A stretch of DNA of 64,000 nt. Origin: Saprospiraceae bacterium. Its GTDB lineage: Bacteria; Bacteroidota; Bacteroidia; Chitinophagales; Saprospiraceae. The stretch's first letter is position 1, and each line of letters opens with the position of its first letter. Both the position numbers and the translations under genes were made by a program. This document shows, piece after piece, positions 57,458-64,000 of this stretch. The DNA lies in contig JAWKLJ010000002.1 in the NCBI GenBank assembly GCA_041392805.1, positions 2,247,001 to 2,311,000 on the forward strand, written 5' to 3'. The notes below the pieces were generated by a model, which saw only the letters and a list, made by a program, of their open reading frames with translations, was not told the origin of the DNA and ran no database searches.

Positions 57458-58474
57458 ATGAATCAGGAAAAATTAATCCGAGAGATTGTAGATGACCTCG
57501 GCGACAAAAAGTATGCATTTTTGAATGAGGTAGAACGAGCAGTCAACAACTACATTTCCAAGCAATCCATTGAAAAATGTTTGACCATTGTAGAGCGAAG
57601 TAGCAGTGGAGGAATCAAAAGTCGTTGGTATCCTGAGGAATTTGCAAGTGGTTATATTCCTCGTCTGGTGGCATTTTGCCGAAAGAAAACCTATAAAGGC
57701 TACCAACTGGATTCGGCTCTTACAGATGAAGTCGTACAGGTTGTCACCAAAGCATACGAGCAATTCTATTCCCAAAACTCAGAAATCCTGTCAAAGCGGT
57801 TGCTCAGTGCCCTCTTCGCCAATCAGGTATTTGTTAACAGTTTCATGGATAATATCGCCAAAGCATCAGATAGTCCTGTGCCTTATGCGGTAAAAAATAA
57901 GATAGCAGCATTACTGATTAAGGGTTTAGAAGATAACTATGATTTAAAATTCTTAGGATCTTCTGCGGAGTCTATCACCAATTTAACCACCCGAATTGTA
58001 TCGTATACGACCTCGATCCCCATAGTGAAAACGCTCACTACCTTCCTTGTTACGCACTTTGGCGTACAACTCAAAATGATTATTATAAAAGTTTTGGGTA
58101 CTGCCGCAGCAAAAGGAATTTTGGCCACCATTATCAAAAAGATAGCTGCGGCAAAAATTTTGGCAGGCCTTATCGCCCTGGTAGGTGCAAAACTAGGTAT
58201 CCTTACGGGAAGTGCTATTATATGGGTCCTGGTTCCATTAATTATTGCATTTATCGCCAGGGAAGTAATAATCCTTCCCAAGAAGCTTGGGAAAAAAGTA
58301 TCTGAAGAAATCCGAATAGGGCTGAGCAGTCAATTCCATGATGTAAACCAAAAAATTGTCCACCAAATTGTGCTCGAATTTGTTAAAACTGGTGCAAACG
58401 GACTCTTTAATGAAATAATGGCAACGGAGGAGTTTAAAACCGGCGTCAAAAAATTGATCAGAGAGGTAAGTTGA
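57458..58474 (+). CDS. Protein with a long hydrophobic helical segment
   Basis: The protein is 338 aa. The N-terminal ~190 residues are helical and soluble-looking. Residues ~200-270 form two or three hydrophobic helices (GTAAAKGILATIIKKIAAAK, AKILAGLIALVGAKLGILTG, SAIIWVLVPLIIAFIAREV) that are amphipathic to membrane-spanning. A charged helical tail follows. There is no signal peptide. It could be a membrane-inserting or pore-type effector; I do not recognise a family. Confidence 0.6.
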   Translation: MNQEKLIREIVDDLGDKKYAFLNEVERAVNNYISKQSIEKCLTIVERSSSGGIKSRWYPEEFASGYIPRLVAFCRKKTYKGYQLDSALTDEVVQVVTKAYEQFYSQNSEILSKRLLSALFANQVFVNSFMDNIAKASDSPVPYAVKNKIAALLIKGLEDNYDLKFLGSSAESITNLTTRIVSYTTSIPIVKTLTTFLVTHFGVQLKMIIIKVLGTAAAKGILATIIKKIAAAKILAGLIALVGAKLGILTGSAIIWVLVPLIIAFIAREVIILPKKLGKKVSEEIRIGLSSQFHDVNQKIVHQIVLEFVKTGANGLFNEIMATEEFKTGVKKLIREVS

Positions 58475-58901
58475 TAATTGAGGAGTGGGCATTAATCATT
58501 GGGTGAATTCAGGTTAATTCTTGACTAAACTTAAAGGTAAGCCATGAATTGCCCCGAATACTTAGATTTAGGCTTTGGTTTTAAAGGAGTTAAATTATGC
58601 CCACTTCTCCTTATATTATTTTAAATCTTCCATTGTTCGAATGAGAATTCAATAGTGAACAACTATTGTAAAGACTGCATGAGTCAATTCTGCAACTCTG
58701 TAATACGGAGCCAATATTAATTGGGTGGGAAAAACTCTAGAGAAAGTTCTATCGCATTCTTTGATCCATCATAAACTCCTGAGCTAATATGTCGCAATGA
58801 CCGTTGGTGGCGTTTCTTTGCTCCCTGATTTTCTCCGTGGGCCTATTTTGGCAGGTGAAAAGAAATCCTATGCCGAACTAAGACTTCTAATTCATCATGA
58901 C
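58475..58901. other. Intergenic region, possible gene remnant
   Basis: No intact gene is seen. DUF433 genes are usually followed by a DUF5615 PIN-like toxin gene; the minus strand here has several stops in every frame, so the partner is absent or decayed. Confidence 0.4.
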
Positions 58902-59135
58902 CTAGGCAATAGTAATATCCTTTACTCGGACTGTTCTTGCCGCAAAGAAGAGACATGCCTGTATATCCTCTTTTTCCAAATCCTCGTAGTCGGCAAGAAT
59001 TTCTTCCTGAGTCATATCTGAGGCAAGAAGTACTAAAATATTTTCAACAGGACAGCGTAAACCTCTAATGATTGGTTTGCCGTGACAAATTTTGGGGTTG
59101 ATGGTAATTCTTTCTAACAGTTTCTCTTCATCCAT
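58902..59135 (-). CDS. DUF433 antitoxin-like protein
   Basis: The protein is 77 aa. ERITINPKICHGKPIIRGLR followed by PVENILVLLASDMTQEEILADY is the DUF433 signature, a winged-helix antitoxin (VapB45-like). In complete loci a DUF5615 PIN-like toxin gene follows; none is intact here, so this is a solitary or orphan antitoxin. Confidence 0.85.
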   Translation of the reverse strand: MDEEKLLERITINPKICHGKPIIRGLRCPVENILVLLASDMTQEEILADYEDLEKEDIQACLFFAARTVRVKDITIA

Positions 59136-59461
59136 TGGAAAAGATATTTATAAAACCATACAACTCTAATCTTTTTCAGTTTCAAGTGCTATGGTTTCAG
59201 GCTTATAAGCCAATAATTCTGTTACTTTCAAATAATACACCATTAGAAAACGGGTATTTCTTCAAGGAGGCCTTCGGTGGTAGATATACCTACAGGACAA
59301 CGTACTCTTCCCTGGGAGAAGGTACGAGGTGATCGGGAGAATCATTGTTCCGAGCTCTTTTTAAAGCGGCCATTACCCCATTATGAGTAATACCATTACC
59401 TGCCACCCCAGTCAGATAACCACAGGCAATTGATATTCGATCCTAAAGGAGCATCTTCAAA
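59136..59461. other. Intergenic region
   Basis: No convincing gene is present. A plus-strand open frame at 59135-59332 has no recognisable domain. No repeat or strong hairpin was noticed. Confidence 0.4.
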
Positions 59462-59704
59462 TTACAATCCAGCAAAACTAATCCGCTCACTATCTCTCCG
59501 ATGGTTTCCCATTTCCAGGATCAACACCTCTAGTCTGTTTTCAACAACAGAGAGGTAGATGCTATAATTTTCCAGAAGTGAAAGCAGCTGATCTTTGGAG
59601 ATCAGATGGTCACTGGCGGCGTTACCAATCTGTTGATCAATCGATTCAATTTCAGATAATAGGTCCCTTACGTCTACAGGCATAACACTGTAACTACTAA
59701 CCAT
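59462..59704 (-). CDS. Small hypothetical protein, predicted coiled coil
   Basis: The protein is 80 aa, rich in leucine heptads (DVRDLLSEIESIDQQIGNAA, NYSIYLSVVENRLEVLILEM). No family is recognised. It is an isolated gene with open flanks, possibly a remnant; codon use is consistent with the neighbours. Confidence 0.4.
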   Translation of the reverse strand: MVSSYSVMPVDVRDLLSEIESIDQQIGNAASDHLISKDQLLSLLENYSIYLSVVENRLEVLILEMGNHRRDSERISFAGL

Positions 59705-60295
59705 TTGGTATGGTTTTACGGTTCAACAATGTAGTTAGTCAGTATTATAAATCTAGTGTGCTGTACTGTAGAACAATGCTGGTTTGGATCTGCGTAAATT
59801 AGATGTTTGTCACCTAATGCGAAACCCTTTTAATAAAAAAAGTCACTGAGCAGTGGGTAAATATAATAGAAGAGAAGGATAATGCCAAGAAACGGCATTA
59901 AAATTAGAAGGAATGGTTGTTTTTTTTGTGGGAATTATTAGTTTAGCAATGTATTATAAATCTTTAGGCATCGGCACAGGAGAATTTTGGCGAATGATCC
60001 AATAGCGGTTTTTTTATCATAGTTTTAAACTTCCGCTAGTGCCGGTGCTTTTCTTCATGCTCCTTCAATGTCAATGACGGTGATCATCATGATCACGTCG
60101 AAAACTAATTCGATAATTCCCATGTCAAATAGCTTTTAGTTAAAAACTACCCTAAAAATATTTTCACTAAAGGTGATTCTACTTATCTCTTATTCTTATC
60201 TTTACATAAGGCATTATTTGAGGTTTATTTTTTATTTTCTTGTTAAAATTTTGATAATCAATATTTTGAATTATTAATTGGCGTATTGATTAGAT
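59705..60295. other. Intergenic region
   Basis: About 590 nt of AT-rich DNA. A tiny minus-strand frame at 60055-60123 (22 codons, MGIIELVFDVIMMITVIDIE) with a hydrophobic profile is noted but not called. It should include the promoter of the 60296 gene. Confidence 0.4.
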
Positions 60296-61774
60296 ATGAT
60301 AGAGGATATAAAACAGTTGGCATCAATCATAAGGGGTAAGCAAATAGCGTATCCGAGTGCTTTGGATCGGTCAGATAGATTACAAGAATTGTATGAGGCC
60401 ATACTGGTTGATAAATTTGAAACCGATAAGGATGGCGCTATCTATTTCTTTCAAGATAACCCTCATGCAGATAAGTATTTTTACATGCTTAAACGACGGC
60501 TTTTTGATTACCTATCAGAGTCTATTTTGTTTATTAAGCCGGATGAAAACAGTGGGGAGTATAGGCAGGCCTTGTACGATTGCTACAAAAAGTACGCGAC
60601 ATTTGAAATACTAAAAAAACAATGGAATAGAAACGCTGCTAATACTATTGGAGAGCAGTTGTTAAGAAAAGCAATTAAGTATCATTTAACTGGCATTGTC
60701 TTAACAGTCGCTACTTCATTAAGGTATAATGCTTCTATGAAGGGCGATAAAAAGAGTTATAGGAGGTACAATGAATTAGTGAAAAAGTATCGAGAAATAA
60801 AGAATGCCGAGGATGATGCCGAAGCTATGTTTTCGGAAATGGCGATTGATTTATCTACATCTAAATCGGTTAACAAAAAACTAGTACAAACAATTGAAGG
60901 TTTTTCTAAAGAATTGATTCAGCTCACAACCAAATACGAATCTTATTGGCTCCATCTAGTTAGTTATAATGTAATTATTTATAGCCATCAGATTAACAAT
61001 AGACATTCACAGATAATAAAGGACAGCCAAGAAGCCCTCACATTTTTTCGTTCCTTACCATTCAACGCCCCTGCCGGCAGCATATTCAGTTTCACTTTTC
61101 ATCTATTTACGGCACATCTAAAGCTAGGCAATTATGACCAAGCAAACAAGGCTTGTGAGGAAGCTATATCTGTAACGAAAGAAGGCAGTTTAAATTGGGT
61201 AATTCTTCAATACTACCTACTGATATCAGCTTTACACGCTCAAGACTTTGGGTTAGCTGCAAGTACCTTGAAAGGTTTCAAGCCCCATGTCGACAAGCAC
61301 AAAGCCTTTCGTGAAAAAGTATTGATCCTGGAGGCCTATGTTCAATTCTTTGGAAAGATTGGCAAATGCGAGTTATCAGCGTCGGACAAACGATTCCGCT
61401 TAGCCAGGTTCCTCAACGAAGTCCCACATTTCAGCAAAGACAAGCGAGGGATGAATATCAATATCTTATTAATCCAGGTTCTATTCCGCTTACAAAGAAG
61501 AGAATACGGGAAACTCATCGACCGCATGGAATCTCTCCAGGCCTATTGCTATCGGCACCTTAGAAAGGACGACACCTTTCGTAGCAATTGTTTTATCCAT
61601 ATGATTCTGCAGTTAGAAAAAGGAAGTTTTAAAAAAGCCGCAGTAGAAAGACATGCCAAAAAATATTGGGAGAAACTACAGTCGGTACCCCTAAAAGAGA
61701 GCACACAAGATTTGGAAGTAGAGCCAGTTAAGTATGAGTATCTGTGGGATTGTATAATGGAAATGTTGGATTGA
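60296..61774 (+). CDS. TPR-like helical protein
   Basis: The protein is 492 aa, entirely helical, with TPR-like pairs in the second half (FTAHLKLGNYDQANKACEEA, LLISALHAQDFGLAASTLKG). No signal peptide or membrane segment is seen. Long helical-repeat proteins like this are common in Saprospiria genomes and act as scaffolds or sensors. No enzymatic motif was noticed. It ends about 25 nt before a decayed PKD/T9SS gene. Confidence 0.65.
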   Translation: MIEDIKQLASIIRGKQIAYPSALDRSDRLQELYEAILVDKFETDKDGAIYFFQDNPHADKYFYMLKRRLFDYLSESILFIKPDENSGEYRQALYDCYKKYATFEILKKQWNRNAANTIGEQLLRKAIKYHLTGIVLTVATSLRYNASMKGDKKSYRRYNELVKKYREIKNAEDDAEAMFSEMAIDLSTSKSVNKKLVQTIEGFSKELIQLTTKYESYWLHLVSYNVIIYSHQINNRHSQIIKDSQEALTFFRSLPFNAPAGSIFSFTFHLFTAHLKLGNYDQANKACEEAISVTKEGSLNWVILQYYLLISALHAQDFGLAASTLKGFKPHVDKHKAFREKVLILEAYVQFFGKIGKCELSASDKRFRLARFLNEVPHFSKDKRGMNINILLIQVLFRLQRREYGKLIDRMESLQAYCYRHLRKDDTFRSNCFIHMILQLEKGSFKKAAVERHAKKYWEKLQSVPLKESTQDLEVEPVKYEYLWDCIMEMLD

Positions 61775-61798
61775 AATATAAGGAGGTAGTGCACTTAG

Positions 61799-62320
61799 GC
61801 ATACTCAGCACCAGCAGTAGATTTTACTTTTGCAACCCAACAGGACAAAACAGTTGTTTTTTCCAATCAAACTCAGTATGACGTTGAAGTCCCAGCATAC
61901 CTATGGGATTTTGGCGATTCTCAAACCAGTACAGAGATATCTCCTACACATACCTATCAAACAGCTGGCGTATATTCCGTAAAATTGACAGCAACTAATT
62001 CATGCGGCCATTCAAACAGCACAAAGGAGGTTGATATTATGATAGTTTCAACCCTTGATTTGTTGAACACTTCCGACATTTTGATATACCCAAATCCAAG
62101 CAAAGGAGCCTACCATTTTAAGATTGACGGAACACTCTTTGGAACCTATCGAATATCCATAATCAATAATCTTGGGCAAACCATTCGGCAAGGGAAAGTA
62201 GATAAAACAGGAAACACCCTTGAATTTCAAATGAACCTTTCAGATATACCTAGTGGAACCTACATTGTGCAGATAAGCTCAGAGAAAGAAAATCAAACGA
62301 AAAAAATAATAAAGGAATAA
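61799..62320 (+). pseudogene. Decapitated PKD-domain protein with T9SS tail
   Basis: The frame opens directly after an in-frame TAG (61796-61798) with no start codon and reads YSAPAVDFTFATQQDKTVVF. A PKD domain follows (AYLWDFGDSQTSTEISPTHT, GVYSVKLTATNSCGH), then a type A T9SS sorting tail (ILIYPNPSKGAYHFKIDG ... GTYIVQISSEKENQTKKI). The N-terminal signal peptide and main body are missing, so this is the 3' remnant of a secreted protein gene. Confidence 0.8.
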
Positions 62321-62549
62321 AAAGAAGTCTGTTAGTTATATCCCATTACTTAAAACAATGTGCTGCCGATAAGTCAATAAAACAAAGTTACACCAGCGGA
62401 TAGTCAAAGCAAGAACGAAGTATTAGGCCAGAATTTTGACGTATATCAATCCTTCTAGAAGATAACATTCATAGCATCAATTGTAAGAAATGTTTTAAAA
62501 GATTAATATATTTGTAACATTACTGAAAGTTCTGAAAAAATTGAAAGCT

Positions 62550-63236
62550 ATGGTGTCATACACAGATGAACGACTATCAGCTGACCTAGGAATTGATATA
62601 GGAACCTTGAGAAAGGCCATGTCAAGAAAGGGCTTTGATGTAGAAAAAGGAGAACTACTGGAGAAAGAAGTAGTGGAAGTGATTGCTGAAGCCTATTCAA
62701 GGCCTCATGCAAAACGAGGAGAGGAGACCGAGATGGCAGCCAAGAAAATCCTATCAGATATTAGAGAGGCGAATGTGGCACCGATAGCCATAGTGGAAAA
62801 AAAAGAGCGGAACGCACCCGTTAAAAAGCCAAGCGAGAAAAGATCTAGGATCGATGACTTTTTCAGGTCCCGGGTATTACTATTTAGCGTATTTCTTTTG
62901 GCCCTATTCTTTCAGATGGAACACAGCGCGTTGGTAGCCGCCAAAGTGAGTCAATTGAATAACGAAGTACTACGCATCATCAGTGGAGTAGTCTTTGCCA
63001 TTGCCGTTCAATTTACAGGTCTTATAATGACCATTCACAGCGGCCGGAAAGCCTATCTGATTGGATTTGCCCTAGTAGAATTTTTGACCAACATGCTTTA
63101 TTACGCCCCCTGGTCAGAACCGAGTATCACTTATGACATCTGGGCCATTGATATCATTATCAGTGCAGCGATCGCCTTCACAATATTAAGCTATGCCGAA
63201 TTATTTGCTGCATCCAAAACAAACGATCATGTTTAG
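62550..63236 (+). CDS. Membrane protein with N-terminal regulatory-like region
   Basis: The protein is 228 aa from the ATG at 62550. The first ~80 residues look like a DNA-binding or helical domain (ERLSADLGIDIGTLRKAMSR with a following KGFDVEKGELLEKEVVEVI). A charged linker and three or four membrane helices follow (LLFSVFLLALFFQM, IISGVVFAIAVQFTGLIMTI, LIGFALVEFLTNMLYY, IDIIISAAIAFTILSYAELF). It overlaps the next gene by 8 nt. It is probably part of a small mobile or phage-like gene set. The function is unknown. Confidence 0.6.
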   Translation: MVSYTDERLSADLGIDIGTLRKAMSRKGFDVEKGELLEKEVVEVIAEAYSRPHAKRGEETEMAAKKILSDIREANVAPIAIVEKKERNAPVKKPSEKRSRIDDFFRSRVLLFSVFLLALFFQMEHSALVAAKVSQLNNEVLRIISGVVFAIAVQFTGLIMTIHSGRKAYLIGFALVEFLTNMLYYAPWSEPSITYDIWAIDIIISAAIAFTILSYAELFAASKTNDHV

Positions 63237-63648
63237 CATCATAGAATTTGTAATTGGAAAATATGACCCTAGACAACATTGTCTCCAACCACCGAGACAA
63301 AAGGCCAGACAAGACCCCGGATTTGTGCGTGTGTCAGAGGACAACTTGTCCATCAATATCAAGACCGGGAATATTGAAAAGTACAAAGAAAATGGACAAA
63401 CCTCAGAGTGGGATGTAGTGACCCATCGGACAACTTACGGACAAAGGCAAGCCACATTGACAGATGCCGACCAGGACAAAATAAAAGAACATGGACTAAA
63501 AGAAGACAAAGCATCGCAGCTTAAACCCCTATGGGCCGCTGGTTACACCATAGCCGAATGCAGCGGGATGAAGAAAGAAAAAGGGTTTAGCCCACGGACC
63601 GTAGCCAAGTACCACAAAGCCTTTCAGGAAGCAATAGGGGAGAGGTAG
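63229..63648 (+). CDS. Hypothetical protein with C-terminal HTH-like segment
   Basis: The protein is 139 aa from the ATG at 63229. The C-terminus LKPLWAAGYTIAECSGMKKE with GFSPRTVAKYHKAFQEA resembles a recombinase-type helix-turn-helix. The rest is polar. It is translationally coupled to the preceding gene (ATGTTTAG overlap). Confidence 0.5.
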   Translation: MFSIIEFVIGKYDPRQHCLQPPRQKARQDPGFVRVSEDNLSINIKTGNIEKYKENGQTSEWDVVTHRTTYGQRQATLTDADQDKIKEHGLKEDKASQLKPLWAAGYTIAECSGMKKEKGFSPRTVAKYHKAFQEAIGER

Positions 63649-63717
63649 ACGCTATAAATCCCCTTCCCCATGCAATTGCAGGCAAATGCATGATTTTAAA
63701 CTGAAAACCAATAAGTT

Positions 63718-64000
63718 ATGGAAAATAAAATTACACAAACACCTATGCAAATCGAATGCAAACCACTGCAAAAAGAAACAGGGGAGGAAGTATATGTAAT
63801 TGAATTGCCAGTAGAATCCTACCGTACAAGGGAGGTTATACCCATCCATGAGCGAGTAATCCTGGAAGAGCAGGCCTACCTTGAAAACGCCCCAAGCATT
63901 TTGGCAGAGCTCCTCTTCATGTCAGGACAAATCACGAGCTGGATATTGTCCCGAGGAATTAGACTTATCATAGAAGTTGTCCGGGTAGTCGTCGGAATTG
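63718..64000 (+). CDS. Partial hypothetical protein running off the window
   Basis: An ATG at 63718 opens a frame to the end of the window (94 codons seen). It reads MENKITQTPMQIECKPLQKE, then EVYVIELPVESYRTREVIPI, and ends with a hydrophobic helix (SWILSRGIRLIIEVVRVVVG). It is in the same orientation as the two genes before it and belongs to the same small cluster; the function is unknown. Confidence 0.5.
   Translation, partial: MENKITQTPMQIECKPLQKETGEEVYVIELPVESYRTREVIPIHERVILEEQAYLENAPSILAELLFMSGQITSWILSRGIRLIIEVVRVVVGI

Noticed and set aside
60055..60123. Tiny hydrophobic 22-aa peptide frame, overlapping a second tiny frame
   Set aside because: Too short to separate from chance in AT-rich DNA; no paired antisense RNA or repeat was seen.
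1..64000. CRISPR arrays, tRNA and rRNA genes
   Set aside because: No regularly spaced short repeats or recognisable RNA gene was seen on either strand.

Overview
The window looks like chromosomal accessory DNA from a member of the Bacteroidota, probably a Saprospiria-type bacterium (Haliscomenobacter/Lewinella relatives). This is inferred from the secreted proteins with type IX secretion tails, a sigma / anti-sigma / CHAT-TPR module, PKD and carboxypeptidase-regulatory-like secreted proteins, the AT-rich backbone and the lack of strong Shine-Dalgarno sites. No tRNA, rRNA or CRISPR array was seen.

Region 1 (1-24.4 kb, all minus strand) is a BREX-type phage-defence operon. In transcription order it holds a small XRE regulator, brxE-like, brxA, brxB, brxC, pglX, pglZ and brxL, then a two-gene add-on: a giant sacsin-like GHKL ATPase and a UPF1-like SF1 helicase. 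Three near-identical IS5/IS903-group insertion sequences (1116-1117 bp, each with a perfect 9-bp target duplication) split the helicase, the sacsin-like ATPase and pglX. All three lie in the same orientation and at the same codon phase. The BrxL homologue appears to carry a MITD1-like (MIT_C, PLD-fold) C-terminal domain instead of a Lon protease domain.

Region 2 (about 25.1-31.5 kb, plus strand, clearly richer in G+C) is the most striking system: a complete diversity-generating retroelement (DGR). A 1311-aa target protein combines an N-terminal CHAT/caspase-like domain, a NACHT-type STAND ATPase and a C-terminal FGE/C-type-lectin-fold domain whose last 43 codons are the variable repeat (VR). 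An HRDC-domain accessory gene, a DGR reverse transcriptase (YMDD and the SQ motif) and the template repeat (TR) follow. VR and TR (131 nt each) differ at 17 positions, and all 17 are adenines in the TR. A small constant partner gene lies just upstream. The layout fits a self-diversifying conflict or self-recognition system: variable sensor, NTPase switch, protease-like effector.

Region 3 (31.5-41.3 kb) is a mosaic: a 199-bp MITE-like element, several unknown genes, a duplicated segment with one intact and one broken copy of a small gene flanking two secreted proteins, a large palindrome, an orphan radical-SAM gene with two unknown neighbours, and a ParE/RelE-type toxin-antitoxin pair.

Region 4 (41.5-51 kb, minus strand) encodes cell-surface and toxin proteins: a T9SS cargo protein, an RHS/YD-repeat protein whose C-terminal tip is an ATP23/M76-like metallopeptidase, and a repetitive secreted protein containing two near-identical 1011-bp units and a single-base frameshift.

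Region 5 (51.6-64 kb) holds the sigma / anti-sigma / secreted CHAT-TPR module, a beta-barrel-like protein, a hydrophobic-helix protein, a DUF433 antitoxin-like gene, a TPR-like protein, a decapitated PKD/T9SS remnant and three small genes running off the right edge.
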